Shown here piece by piece: positions 40,424-48,778 of a stretch of 55,617 nt of DNA. This DNA comes from an archaeon GW2011_AR20 (GTDB lineage: Archaea > Nanobdellota > Nanobdellia > SCGC-AAA011-G17 > GW2011-AR20): the NCBI GenBank assembly GCA_000830315.1, contig CP010426.1:506743-562359 (forward strand), read 5' to 3'. The notes under the pieces were generated by a model, which did no database searches, was not told where the DNA came from, and saw only the letters and a list, made by a program, of their open reading frames with translations. Within the stretch, counting starts at the first letter, position 1; every line of letters begins with the position of its first letter. The translations under genes were made by a program, and so were the position numbers.

Positions 40424-40467
40424 GATTTTAGAAATATTTATTAATCATTAAAATTTATTTTTAATTC

Positions 40468-41058
40468 ATGAGAGAAGTTGAAATATTAGTTAAGGTTTTA
40501 GATAGTAAACAAAAAGCATTAAGACTACTCAAAAAATTAAAATTTAAAGGTGCAATAAAAATTCTTGATACATATTATTATGATCCAAGAAGAAAAAATT
40601 TACAAATTTTAAATAAAAGATATCCTAAAGAATGGTTCAGAATTAGAAATAAAGAAAATAAAGTTTACATAGCTTATAAAAAAGATTATTTAAATAAAGG
40701 AAAATGGCTTTACTCCGACGAATATGAAACAGAAGTCAAAAATACTAAGATAATAAAAAAAATTATCTCTAGCCTTGGTCTTAAAAAATTTTTTCAGATA
40801 GATAATATAAAGTATACTTATCTTACTAAAGATTATGAGGTTGTTTTAGAGGATGTGAATGAACTTGGTTTATTCTTAGAAGTAGAAAAATTAAATGTAA
40901 AAGATTCTGATAATATTATCAAAATCAGAAAATCCATTGATAAATTCATTGACAGGTTAGGAATTAATGTAAGCTCAGAATTACATATCGGGAAACCTGA
41001 AATGATGCTTAAAAGTAAATCTTTAAATACTAAACAAATTTCTTCAATGGAGAGGTGA
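40468..41058 (+). CDS. CYTH-domain phosphatase/cyclase-like protein
   Basis: 196 residues. The CYTH hallmark ExExK is present at the start (EVEILVK), then WFRIRNKENKVYIAYKK and FLEVEKL further on, forming the closed tunnel that binds triphosphates. Relatives are thiamine triphosphatases, polyphosphatases and class IV adenylate cyclases (CyaB). It lies directly before the amino-acid dehydrogenase (1 bp gap). Which phosphate compound it uses is not clear. Confidence 0.82.
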   Translation: MREVEILVKVLDSKQKALRLLKKLKFKGAIKILDTYYYDPRRKNLQILNKRYPKEWFRIRNKENKVYIAYKKDYLNKGKWLYSDEYETEVKNTKIIKKIISSLGLKKFFQIDNIKYTYLTKDYEVVLEDVNELGLFLEVEKLNVKDSDNIIKIRKSIDKFIDRLGINVSSELHIGKPEMMLKSKSLNTKQISSMER

Positions 41059-41059
41059 T

Positions 41060-42142
41060 ATGTTGATAGAATTTGATGAGTTTGGTCCCGAAAAAGTTAT
41101 TGAAGTATATAATCCAAAAAATAGTATGCATGGATATTTAGTAATTGACTCAACCGCACTGGGAATTTCGAAAGGAGGAATTAGGATGACTTCTAATGTA
41201 AGTGTTGAAGAAGTCGCTTCTTTAGCAAGAACAATGACATGGAAAAATGCTATGGCTGATTTGCCTTTTGGAGGCGCTAAAGCAGGAATAATAGCAGACG
41301 ACAAGCAAATTTCCAAGGGAAAAAAAGACGAATTAATCAAGGCGTTTGCTGAATCTATAAAGGATTTATGCCCGAGCAGATATATTGCAGGTCCTGACAT
41401 TAACACAGCAGAGCATGAGATGGAAGTTTTTTCTAAAGTTTTGGGAAAAAAGTCATGTACTGGAAAACCTGAAAAGTCAGGAGGAATCCCCCATGAACTT
41501 GGAAGCACTGGTTTTGGAGTAAGCAAATCTGTTTTGGTTGCCTTAAAATTTTTAAAGAAAGATCCAAAAAAAATGACATTTTCTGTGGAGGGTTTTGGCA
41601 ATGTCGGAATGTTTGTCTGCAAATTTTTGACAGAAGCCGGAATGAAATTAGTTGCTGTTTCTGATTCAAGAGGATGCCTGTATGTTAAAGAAGGAATTAA
41701 TTTTGATAAATTAAATTCTGTAAAAAATAAAACAGGAAGCGTGGTTAATTATCAGGGAAACAGAAAAACCTGCGAGCAGATTATTAAAACAGATGTTGAT
41801 GTTTTGGTTACAGCAGCTGTTCCGGACGTCATAAAAGTTGGAGATGTGGGTGATGTTAAGGCTAGATTAATCGTAGAGGGAAGCAATATACCAATGAAAG
41901 ATGAAGTAGAAGAAATGTTTCATAAAAAAAATGTTATGGTTATTCCCGATTTCGTTGCCAATGCTGGTGGCGTAATCTCAAGTTATGTTGAGCATATTAA
42001 AGGAAGCAAGCAAAAAATGTTCAAGATGGTTGAGGAAAAAATCACCAAAAATACTTTGTTGGTTTTAAAACAATCCGGCAAATTAAAAATAAAGCCAAGA
42101 GATGTGGCTTTAGAAATAGCAAAGGCAAGGGTAAGAAGATAA
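41060..42142 (+). CDS. Glu/Leu/Phe/Val-family amino-acid dehydrogenase
   Basis: 360 residues. Catalytic region: ALGISKGGIRMTSNVSVEEVASLARTMTWKNAMADLPFGGAKAGI with both active-site lysines, then PDINTAEHEM, and the NAD(P)-binding SVEGFGNVGMFVCKFLTEAG. It interconverts an amino acid and its 2-oxo acid with release of ammonia. The short N-terminus resembles leucine/valine dehydrogenases more than the 420-residue glutamate enzymes, so substrate is not fixed. SD GAGGTGAT; its stop overlaps the ATG of the ZIP gene (TAATG). Confidence 0.88.
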   Translation: MLIEFDEFGPEKVIEVYNPKNSMHGYLVIDSTALGISKGGIRMTSNVSVEEVASLARTMTWKNAMADLPFGGAKAGIIADDKQISKGKKDELIKAFAESIKDLCPSRYIAGPDINTAEHEMEVFSKVLGKKSCTGKPEKSGGIPHELGSTGFGVSKSVLVALKFLKKDPKKMTFSVEGFGNVGMFVCKFLTEAGMKLVAVSDSRGCLYVKEGINFDKLNSVKNKTGSVVNYQGNRKTCEQIIKTDVDVLVTAAVPDVIKVGDVGDVKARLIVEGSNIPMKDEVEEMFHKKNVMVIPDFVANAGGVISSYVEHIKGSKQKMFKMVEEKITKNTLLVLKQSGKLKIKPRDVALEIAKARVRR

Positions 42143-42870
42143 TGGCGACACAATTGTTTAACACTTTATTTTACTCAAGCGTTGCGGGAATAGCCACAAT
42201 TTTAGGAATTTTAATTGTTTTATTTGCAAAAGAATTTACAAGAAAATATTCTATTTATCTAGTAAGTTTTGCAGCAGGAGTTTTAGTAACTTTTGCCTTG
42301 ATACATTTAATACCCGAAAGTCTGAAACTATATCAACATTCATTATGGTTTGTACTAGCTGGATTCTTGATATTTTATCTAATTGAACATCTTGTAATGC
42401 ATCACCCATTTCACGAGCCAACCGGAAGAGAACATGCAGCAGGAAAAACAGCAGTTCTTGGCCTTGGCTTTCATTCTTTAATTGATGGAGTTGTTATTGG
42501 CGCTGGCTTTGAGATATCCAATGAAATAGGACTAATTGCTACATTTGCTGTTATTGCCCATGAATTGCCAGAGGGATTAACTGCAATGGCTGTGTTAATG
42601 CATGCTAAATTTAAAAAAATTAAATCTTTGATTTACTCATTTTTGGTTGCAATTGCTACCCCGGTTGGTGCAATATTAACATATTATTTTATTAAAAGTA
42701 TAAGTGAAGGATTTCTAGGGTTTTTGCTAGCTTTGGCAGCAGGAAGTTTTCTTTATGTTGGTGCGAGCGATTTAGTGCCAGAAACACACGAGCAATATAA
42801 AGGAATGAATGCTGTCTATTTTGTAATCGGAATTTTATTTGTTGTTATAATTAGTTTTATTTTTTCTTAA
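42142..42870 (+). CDS. ZIP-family divalent metal transporter
   Basis: 242 residues, about eight membrane helices. Helices 4 and 5 show GLGFHSLIDGVVIGAGF and AVIAHELPEGLTAMAVLM, the His/Asp/Glu metal-binding core of ZIP proteins, and a His-rich loop (EHLVMHHPFHEPTGREHAAG) precedes them. It imports zinc, iron or manganese into the cytoplasm. It is translationally coupled to the dehydrogenase, perhaps only as an operon convenience. Confidence 0.9.
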   Translation: MATQLFNTLFYSSVAGIATILGILIVLFAKEFTRKYSIYLVSFAAGVLVTFALIHLIPESLKLYQHSLWFVLAGFLIFYLIEHLVMHHPFHEPTGREHAAGKTAVLGLGFHSLIDGVVIGAGFEISNEIGLIATFAVIAHELPEGLTAMAVLMHAKFKKIKSLIYSFLVAIATPVGAILTYYFIKSISEGFLGFLLALAAGSFLYVGASDLVPETHEQYKGMNAVYFVIGILFVVIISFIFS

Positions 42871-43299
42871 TTAAAAAGATAATTCTATAATCTCCCATGG
42901 ATTTGTATTTAAATTAGAATATCTAATCCATTTTGGAATAATTTTAAAAAATTTTATTCCAGCCATGTGAAGAAACTTTTCTGCATTAGGTAGTTTTGTA
43001 ATATGTATCTTTTGGTATTCCGTTAATTCTCGGTTATTAATCTCAACTGCAATTCCTTCATATTGAGTTGTAATATTTTTATCCCACCCAATTACTACAG
43101 CCACATTATTATTTCCTTTTAAATTATTATACTTTCTGAAATTTTTAAAAGTATCAAAAATCAATTCTAGATTATTTTTTTCCGAAAATTCAATTACCGC
43201 AGCTTCTGGCTTACTTTTAGAACTAATAGTAGATAGTACTGCTAAAGTATGTTTTTTGATAAAATTCAATATCAATTCTTTCTTTTCATTGTCTTTCAT
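42871..43299 (-). CDS. Pyridoxamine-phosphate-oxidase-like FMN-binding protein
   Basis: 142 residues with the split-barrel pattern: FIKKHTLAVLSTISSKSKPEAAVIEF at the N-terminus, LELIFDTFKNFRKYNNLKGNNNVAVVIGW in the middle and FFKIIPKWIRYSNLNTNPWEIIEL at the end. The family binds FMN or F420 and reduces small substrates. It lies 3 bp after the thioredoxin reductase gene in the same direction, so the two may share a reducing function. Confidence 0.8.
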   Translation of the reverse strand: MKDNEKKELILNFIKKHTLAVLSTISSKSKPEAAVIEFSEKNNLELIFDTFKNFRKYNNLKGNNNVAVVIGWDKNITTQYEGIAVEINNRELTEYQKIHITKLPNAEKFLHMAGIKFFKIIPKWIRYSNLNTNPWEIIELSF

Positions 43300-43302
43300 A
43301 TT

Positions 43303-44295
43303 TTATTTTTTCTTAGATTTTTTTATCAGTTCATCTTCTGTTAAACAAATTAACGCATTTTCATTGATATATTTATAAGCTGAATAAGTTGCAGTTACTC
43401 CCTCGGCCACACCAGTAATCGCCTGCTTGAATTCTGTATCAACAACATCCCCGGCTGCGAAAACTCCATTAATGTTAGTTTTGGAATTTCTATGGTCTAT
43501 GAGAATCTCATTTTTTTCATTGATATTTACACCGAGTTTTTTTGCTAGTCCGCTTAAAGGATCACTTCCAATAGCGCCAAAAACCCCGTCTAATTTTATT
43601 ATATTACTTCCCTGAAATTTATTATCCAGGATGATTTGGTTAACAAATTTCTCTCCTTTAATCTCTTTAATATTGGTTTTGGTAATTACTGTAATCTTTT
43701 TATTTCTCTTTATTCTCTCTCCATTTATTGGCTCTGGCCTTATTTCATCTCCCCGATAAATGATATAAACTTTTTTTGCATGTTCTGCTAATAATAAAGC
43801 TTCTTTTGCCGCACTATCAGAGCCACCAATGATCGCCACAGTTTTATTTCTAAATAATGCAGCGTCACATAAAGCACAATAATGAACACCTTTGCTTTCA
43901 TATTCTCTAGCCCCCTTCATTGGCAATTTTCTCCATTTGGTTCCTGTTGCAAGCAATATTGTTTTAGAAATGTATTTTTTGCCTGATCTTGTTGCAACTG
44001 TAAAACAATCTCCGTGTTTTTTTACATCTAAAACTAAATCTTCTTTTATTTCAACTAACGGCTTGTAATCAAGGGCGTGTTTTCTTATATTCTCAGCCAA
44101 TTCTGGCCCAGTTAACCTGATGAATCCGGGGTAATTTTCAACAACTTCTGTTAATGTAATGACTCCTCCGATTGGCAGCTCATTTGCAGAATTAGTCCCG
44201 ATAACCAATGTTTTTAATCCTAACCTGCCGGCGTACATAGCGCTAGCCATTCCTGTAACGCCAGCCCCGATAATTATCATGTCGTAAGTTTGCAT
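43303..44295 (-). CDS. trxB: Thioredoxin reductase
   Basis: 330 residues. FAD site MIIIGAGVTGMASAMYAGRLGL, redox pair C140-A-L-C143 in GVHYCALCDAAL, NADPH site AIIGGSDSAAKEALLLAEHA and the closing GVFAAGDVVDTEFKQAITGVAEG. It passes electrons from NADPH to thioredoxin- or glutaredoxin-like proteins in the cytoplasm, such as the one at 36006. Length and order are normal. Element 2 inserted 36 bp upstream of its start, so its promoter is close to or inside the insertion boundary. Confidence 0.94.
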   Translation of the reverse strand: MQTYDMIIIGAGVTGMASAMYAGRLGLKTLVIGTNSANELPIGGVITLTEVVENYPGFIRLTGPELAENIRKHALDYKPLVEIKEDLVLDVKKHGDCFTVATRSGKKYISKTILLATGTKWRKLPMKGAREYESKGVHYCALCDAALFRNKTVAIIGGSDSAAKEALLLAEHAKKVYIIYRGDEIRPEPINGERIKRNKKITVITKTNIKEIKGEKFVNQIILDNKFQGSNIIKLDGVFGAIGSDPLSGLAKKLGVNINEKNEILIDHRNSKTNINGVFAAGDVVDTEFKQAITGVAEGVTATYSAYKYINENALICLTEDELIKKSKKK

Positions 44296-44331
44296 TTACT
44301 CTAATCAAATTTAGGTTTATTTAAATCTTGC

Positions 44332-44339
44332 GCTAAAAC
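44332..44339. repeat. Target-site duplication, left copy (element 2)
   Basis: GCTAAAAC, identical to 47289-47296. Confidence 0.85.
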
Positions 44340-44396
44340 TGAGCTGTAAAGTAAACGTCACCTTTAATAATCTTTTATAAAAAAGAAATAGGATTT

Positions 44397-45146
44397 TTAC
44401 TTTAACTCCTTCTTGTCTTTTGCTAACCTCCACATCACTTCAAAATTCTTTCTGTATCCATCAGCAACATTTTTATTATGAATTAAAATACAATAACCCT
44501 CATCAGCGAAAATTGTAATTGCTACATAATCATTAATAATTGCTGTTTCTTGATATTGGCTAAATGTTTGTTTAGGTAAGAATCTCATTTTGGTTAATTT
44601 CATCTTTAGAAAAGGGCCAATATAGGGTAAAACTTCATCTGAAGCGATGTGTCTTTGAGAAAGATTATTAGCAATTCTTTTTATATACATGTTCTTCCAC
44701 CAAGTCAATCCCATAAAATCAGTAGTTTCTTTAGATCCTCCAAAAGTAAGAAATTCTCCTTTTGATAAAGAGATGAGTTTATAGTAAACTTCTGAGATGC
44801 CTTTTTTTCCTTTGAACATCGAAGTATGAGTCTCTTCTTTTTGCATCATCGTTTGTTTTCTTTTTAATTCTGGTAATAGTTGCTCAAAACGTTTTTTCTT
44901 TGCTTCTATATACTGAAGAAAATATTCTGGTTCTGTTGCAGAATATACTTTGTGTTTGCCCTGTTGTATATATCCCACAAGCCCTTTCTTAATCAATGAT
45001 AAGAGTGCTCGATGAGTAACTGAACTTTGTAACTCGGTTTTTTCTATGATTTTTCCAGCATGACTTGTTCCAGTTTCTAAGAGTACCATATACACTTTAA
45101 TTTCTGATGGCGTTAAACCCAAATCTTCTAGGATCTCGATATCCAT
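44397..45146 (-). CDS. TrmB-like transcriptional regulator in element 2
   Basis: 249 residues from the ATG at 45146; the TATA box at 45167-45176 is about 25 nt away, so the message is leaderless. An N-terminal winged helix (ILEDLGLTPSEIKVYMVLLETGTSHAGKIIEKTELQSSVTHRALLSLIKKGLVGYIQQGKHKVYSATEP), a coiled linker, and a C-terminal effector region like the TrmB phospholipase-D-type domain (SKGEFLTFGGSKETTDFMG). In archaea TrmB proteins sense sugars and control transport genes. Inside this element it is passenger DNA and may control the unknown gene at 45265. Confidence 0.85.
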   Translation of the reverse strand: MDIEILEDLGLTPSEIKVYMVLLETGTSHAGKIIEKTELQSSVTHRALLSLIKKGLVGYIQQGKHKVYSATEPEYFLQYIEAKKKRFEQLLPELKRKQTMMQKEETHTSMFKGKKGISEVYYKLISLSKGEFLTFGGSKETTDFMGLTWWKNMYIKRIANNLSQRHIASDEVLPYIGPFLKMKLTKMRFLPKQTFSQYQETAIINDYVAITIFADEGYCILIHNKNVADGYRKNFEVMWRLAKDKKELK

Positions 45147-45166
45147 AGTTAAAAACAATTTAATAT

Positions 45167-45176
45167 AATATATAAA
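45167..45176 (-). promoter_or_regulatory. TATA box of the TrmB-like regulator
   Basis: ATTTATATAT on the minus strand, 21-30 nt before the ATG at 45146; a leaderless start. Confidence 0.5.
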
Positions 45177-45264
45177 TGTTTTTATTATACTCCCAATTGA
45201 GAGAGCAATTAATTAAATACCCCCCTTTATTATTACTACTCTACAATAAAAAAACAGATATACA

Positions 45265-46143
45265 ATGAAATCAAACAAAGAAACATTGAGAAGAATTGTA
45301 AACTATTATAGGCAGACAGCAATGCATCCGATGACGCCTTTCGAAAATCGTTATAGTCTGCCGAATGTCATTAGGGCTAATTCACCCACAACCAACATCT
45401 CCTTAACTAGATTTTTTAACCGCATGAGTCTTTTAAGAGATCATGAAGAATTGGGTGGATATGATTCCTCTAAAATAAGTCAAATTATCCGAGAGGCAAA
45501 TACTTCTTTAGAAAAACAAACTCCCGAACATAAAAAATGGGCCGGTGCTTTGGGGTATGAAGATTCTTCGCCTTATGGAGACGATTTTACAAAAGACTTG
45601 AGAAAAATTAATGTTGTAAACACTCTTGAAGCAGCTAAAACAATAGAAGAGAAAGCAAATATTGCATATTTGATGGGAGAAAGTACACGAGTGATAAGAT
45701 GTGTTATTGATCAGAGATCTACATTAGGATACTATTCTGTTAGACCCCCAAATTTACCTGAAAGTGTGGCAGATTCGGTACTAACTTATTTTAGTGAAAC
45801 AGGACAACTAGAAAAAAAGCTACGTTTGGCAGATAGGATGAAAAAATATGATGTGGCTGCTGAAACTGTCTCACAGCAAAAGAATAAAGAAGGAAGTAAT
45901 TTTGCAGTAGCAGAATGTTTATATCTTGATGGAAGAGTGGAAGAAGCTTTAGATTTCTATCTTAAAGTAGCCAAGCATCCTATGTATGTGTATGGGTTTT
46001 TATTTAAAAATGCGGAAATGGAATTAGCTAAAAAAATAGCCCCCACCCTTATAAAAAAATTAGAAGAGAGAAATAGCTCTAAGGACGTATATGATTTTGA
46101 TTCCAATAAAGAAGATATTGAAGAACTAAAAAAAATTTCTTAA
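45265..46143 (+). CDS. Hypothetical cargo protein of insertion element 2
   Basis: 292 residues, no signal or membrane helix. The N-terminal part is Arg/Asn/Pro-rich (YRQTAMHPMTPFENRYSLPNVIRANSP); the C-terminal third looks like helical hairpin repeats of the TPR kind (FAVAECLYLDGRVEEALDFYLKVAKHP, FLFKNAEMELAKKIAPTLIKKLEE). I recognise no family. It is convergent with the transposase and overlaps it by 4 bp, and divergent from the TrmB-like regulator. Not a known transposition gene; role unknown. Confidence 0.6.
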   Translation: MKSNKETLRRIVNYYRQTAMHPMTPFENRYSLPNVIRANSPTTNISLTRFFNRMSLLRDHEELGGYDSSKISQIIREANTSLEKQTPEHKKWAGALGYEDSSPYGDDFTKDLRKINVVNTLEAAKTIEEKANIAYLMGESTRVIRCVIDQRSTLGYYSVRPPNLPESVADSVLTYFSETGQLEKKLRLADRMKKYDVAAETVSQQKNKEGSNFAVAECLYLDGRVEEALDFYLKVAKHPMYVYGFLFKNAEMELAKKIAPTLIKKLEERNSSKDVYDFDSNKEDIEELKKIS

Positions 46144-47003
46144 ATGTTTGATAATCTTATCAAATCCAACCATCGATTATCTCCTAATTCCAAATTAACC
46201 CCCGCTCTTTCAGAAGGAACTTCATCAGTTGTTGAATGATTTTCTATAAAATTATGCTGAATAACTATTGCTGTCATTAAAATAGGAGCAGACCATAAAG
46301 CTTTCAAACCCCTAAAATCTAGAACTCTATCTTTTATCTTCATAAAGACAGTTTCAATTCTGTAATTATGAATTTTTGTTTTTCTTACGTTTTGTATCTT
46401 ATGCTCTATTGTTAAACCGCCTATCTTATTAGAATAGAAAAGTTTTCTAAATGCTCTTGGATAGAAAACTCCTGCATCTGTTTGGATGTATCTTGGTTTA
46501 CCTTTTCTTATAGATTTTTTCAAAAATTCTTGGGCTTCAATAGGATTAGCAGATAAGCTATAATGAAATCCAGTTATTAACCTAGTATCCCAATCAAGAC
46601 AGCACCAAAATCTGTCTAATTTTCCCTCTCTGTTAATCATTGTTTCATCAGCATAGAAACTATTGCCAAGATTATAACCCTGTTTATCTATAAATTTGTG
46701 GACTTTCAAAGTACATCTCCTAACCCAATCTAAAACAGAAACGTGACTAATTTTGTGGCTAAGATGTCTTTTTAATTGATTTCTCATTTTTCTACTAGAT
46801 AAATTAGAGATATACATATCAATAGACATTGTGATAATGTTCGGATTATTTCTCATTCTGTAAAATCCATCGTCATTTGTAAAAAATCTTTTACAATCAT
46901 TGCAGAAATATTTTTGAATTTTTCCTCGATAGTCTGTTTTTCTAAATCCTTTCTTACAGAAGTTTAAACTTGAACAATGTTTACATTTTATAACATTTTC
47001 CAT
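46140..47003 (-). CDS. DDE transposase with N-terminal zinc finger (element 2)
   Basis: 287 residues from the ATG at 47003, about 22-29 nt after a BRE/TATA box; a GTG at 47018 lies too close to that box. N-terminal zinc finger (CKHCSSLNFCKKGF ... YFCNDCKRFF), then helix-turn-helix, then a DDE domain: Asp in FYADETMINREG, Asp in YIQTDAGVFYP, Glu in HNYRIETVFMKIKDR. It has the same architecture as the transposase at 35013 but low identity, so the two elements are different members of one family. Confidence 0.9.
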   Translation of the reverse strand: MENVIKCKHCSSLNFCKKGFRKTDYRGKIQKYFCNDCKRFFTNDDGFYRMRNNPNIITMSIDMYISNLSSRKMRNQLKRHLSHKISHVSVLDWVRRCTLKVHKFIDKQGYNLGNSFYADETMINREGKLDRFWCCLDWDTRLITGFHYSLSANPIEAQEFLKKSIRKGKPRYIQTDAGVFYPRAFRKLFYSNKIGGLTIEHKIQNVRKTKIHNYRIETVFMKIKDRVLDFRGLKALWSAPILMTAIVIQHNFIENHSTTDEVPSERAGVNLELGDNRWLDLIRLSNI

Positions 47004-47021
47004 GCTATAATTAGGCACCCG

Positions 47022-47042
47022 AACTATATAAACCTTTCGGTA
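47022..47042 (-). promoter_or_regulatory. BRE/TATA promoter of transposase 2
   Basis: On the minus strand ACCGAAAGGTTTATATAG: TATA at about 47025-47032. It is almost the same promoter as that of transposase 1 and of the surface protein at 5761. Confidence 0.7.
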
Positions 47043-47053
47043 CCCTAATAGAA

Positions 47054-47212
47054 CTACACTTTTTCTATTATTATTCTGTTTTTTTCAACTTTAACTTTTA
47101 ACTCTTTATCCAGTAAATTTAATTGCTCAACTGCCTCTTTTGGAAGATTAATTCTATATTTGTAATAAGTAGTATTTCCTATCTTTTTATCAACCACTTT
47201 CATAACTTTCAT
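47054..47212 (-). CDS. AbrB/SpoVT-like small DNA-binding protein in element 2
   Basis: 52 residues from the ATG at 47212, which sits about 25 nt after a TTTTTAAA box. MKVMKVVDKKIGNTTYYKYRINLPKEAVEQLNLLDKELKVKVEKNRIIIEKV is, in pieces, the swapped-hairpin AbrB fold (the RINLPKEAVEQLNL segment is diagnostic). Usually a transcription factor or antitoxin; no toxin follows. It may regulate the transposase encoded just downstream. Confidence 0.75.
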   Translation of the reverse strand: MKVMKVVDKKIGNTTYYKYRINLPKEAVEQLNLLDKELKVKVEKNRIIIEKV

Positions 47213-47288
47213 AAAATTATTAGGAACCCGAAGTTTAAAAAGCTGTCGAAATTTATCCAAGAATAGATGACGCTAACTTAACAGCTCA

Positions 47289-47296
47289 GCTAAAAC
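47289..47296. repeat. Target-site duplication, right copy (element 2)
   Basis: GCTAAAAC, identical to 44332-44339. Confidence 0.85.
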
Positions 47297-47387
47297 ATAA
47301 CCTTATAAATAGGTAATTTTTATCATATTTAGAATACTAAGGATCTTTTAGCATCCAAGTATAACTAAATTAAGGAGAAACGAGAAA

Positions 47388-47555
47388 ATGGGATTTCAAG
47401 ACAGAGGTTTCAAAGGCGAAAGAAATTTTGGACCAAGAGAGATGCATAAAGCAACTTGCTCTGATTGTGGTCAAGAATGTGAAGTACCTTTCAAACCAAA
47501 AGAAGGCAAACCTGTTTACTGCAGGGATTGTTACCAAAAACACAGAAAATTTTAA
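47388..47555 (+). CDS. Small zinc-binding CxxC protein
   Basis: 55 residues. A Gly/Arg/Phe-rich start (GFQDRGFKGERNFGPREMH), then C24-S-D-C27-GQEC31-EVPFKPKEGKPVY-C45-R-D-C48. This zinc-ribbon layout (CxxC with VPFKP and YCRxCY) is common among small DPANN and CPR proteins of unknown role. SD AAGGAG precedes the ATG. It lies 91 bp to the right of element 2. Confidence 0.78.
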   Translation: MGFQDRGFKGERNFGPREMHKATCSDCGQECEVPFKPKEGKPVYCRDCYQKHRKF

Positions 47556-47596
47556 TTTTATAAAAGAAATTAAAATCTAATTCTTTTTTTATTTTT

Positions 47597-48139
47597 TTAA
47601 AAATCTAGATTTCCAAATAAAGTTCCTATTAAATATCCAACCAAAGCAGCCAGCATTCCAATAATTAACATTTCTAATCCTGATCTAAACTCATTCCCTT
47701 TAGTTAACTTGGCTTTTATTGTTCCTCCTATAAATAACGCCAATGCTGATAAAATCAAAGCAGCGATTATGCTTATTTTAACTGGCAGAAAGAAAAATGG
47801 AACCAGTGGAATTAAGCTTCCTATTATTGCGCTTAATCCAACAATGAAGGCACTCTTTTTGGGGTTCTCATACTCTTCTTTTAATAAATTTATTAAACTG
47901 GATTTTTTTAATTTTGTATTGTAATATGATAAGGCAGCATCTGTTGATGTATATGCGACTGCAGCCATTGAAATAGATTCAGCAAAAGCAGCAGCTAATC
48001 CTGCAACAATAATTATTTTTGTCTGGAATGTTGCTGCAGCTACTCCTAAAATAATCCCGAGAACATTTACTAACCCGTCTTGTCCGCCAAGAATAATATC
48101 TTTTAAATTAGAACCTGTATGATCATGCTCTTTTTTCAT
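47597..48139 (-). CDS. VIT/CCC1-family iron or manganese transporter
   Basis: 180 residues with five helices. LKDIILGGQDGLVNVLGIILGVAAA is the family's first helix, with AAFAESISMAAVAYTSTDAALSYY next and a short charged linker (LLKEEYENPKKSAFIVGLSAIIGS). It moves Fe(II) or Mn(II) out of the cytoplasm or into stores. The N-terminus KKEHDHTG has a small metal-ligand cluster. With the ZIP transporter it would balance divalent metals. Confidence 0.9.
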   Translation of the reverse strand: MKKEHDHTGSNLKDIILGGQDGLVNVLGIILGVAAATFQTKIIIVAGLAAAFAESISMAAVAYTSTDAALSYYNTKLKKSSLINLLKEEYENPKKSAFIVGLSAIIGSLIPLVPFFFLPVKISIIAALILSALALFIGGTIKAKLTKGNEFRSGLEMLIIGMLAALVGYLIGTLFGNLDF

Positions 48140-48208
48140 TAAAATTAAATCGATTTATTAATATATAAGTTTAACTCAAAATTATAGTTAAAAGTATTTT
48201 ATCAGTAT

Positions 48209-48607
48209 CTACCTAATCAATTGAGTATAACTTTTTAATGTGAAAAGATAAAAAGACTCGATATCTAATTCATCTTCTGAAATCAGTTTTTTGGTTTTTT
48301 TAACACTAGGTAACCTATCTGGGTAAAATAATTTTGGATTATTATCTAAATGATCATATGAATCAATAGCCAACCCAATACAATATATCATTTTTCGGTC
48401 CTCATTGTTAAACTCAATTTCTGCCCTGGTTATTCTATCACTGTTCGTATCAAAAAAATACACTGCTACATTTTTATAGCCAAACTGGTGTTTCCATATC
48501 CTTTCCCTGTCATCTTTATCGCTTTTTGGCAAAATTATTTCAAGAAATTCGTCTTTATATTCTTCTAATCTTGGTAATTCCGAAAAGACTTTATCTGTAA
48601 TTTCCAT
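48209..48607 (-). CDS. Hypothetical protein
   Basis: 132 residues if started at the ATG at 48607, which is about 25 nt after an AATTTAAAA box; an ATG at 48619 is also possible. Soluble and acidic, with DKVFSELPRLEEYKDEFLEIILPKSDKDDRERIWKHQFGYKNVAVYFFD. No family recognised. The 170-bp gap to the recombinase downstream holds nothing I can name. Confidence 0.5.
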   Translation of the reverse strand: MEITDKVFSELPRLEEYKDEFLEIILPKSDKDDRERIWKHQFGYKNVAVYFFDTNSDRITRAEIEFNNEDRKMIYCIGLAIDSYDHLDNNPKLFYPDRLPSVKKTKKLISEDELDIESFYLFTLKSYTQLIR

Positions 48608-48778
48608 GAGATTAAACATAAGGCAAAATTTAAAAGCTTAACGAAAGAAATTTTAATATACCCATAACTTGATAATCTTAGAGATTTATATAAATCTAAT
48701 TATAAATCAATTAGGAGTTTAATTTATTCTTATCTTCTTTCTTCCTGTTTTTAATTTCTCTGAAATCGGATGTCTTTT

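Larger units (their letters stand above)
44340..47288. mobile_element. Cargo-carrying insertion element 2 (IS6-like), 2949 bp
   Basis: Terminal inverted repeats at 44340-44363 and 47265-47288 begin TGAGCTGT on both ends (first 8 bases perfect; 20 of 24 overall, including CGTCA). They are flanked by perfect 8-bp direct repeats GCTAAAAC. Inside are a transposase (46140-47003), a TrmB-like regulator, a 292-residue unknown protein and an AbrB-like protein. Organisation (transposase toward one end, unrelated cargo) parallels element 1. Confidence 0.88.

Noticed and set aside
46140-47220. A shorter IS nested in element 2, bounded by the two (A)TTAGG(C/A)ACCCG copies at 47011 and 47219
   Set aside because: These copies are in the same orientation in leader regions, and no counterpart lies at the other end of the transposase gene; the outer TIRs with target duplication explain the element.
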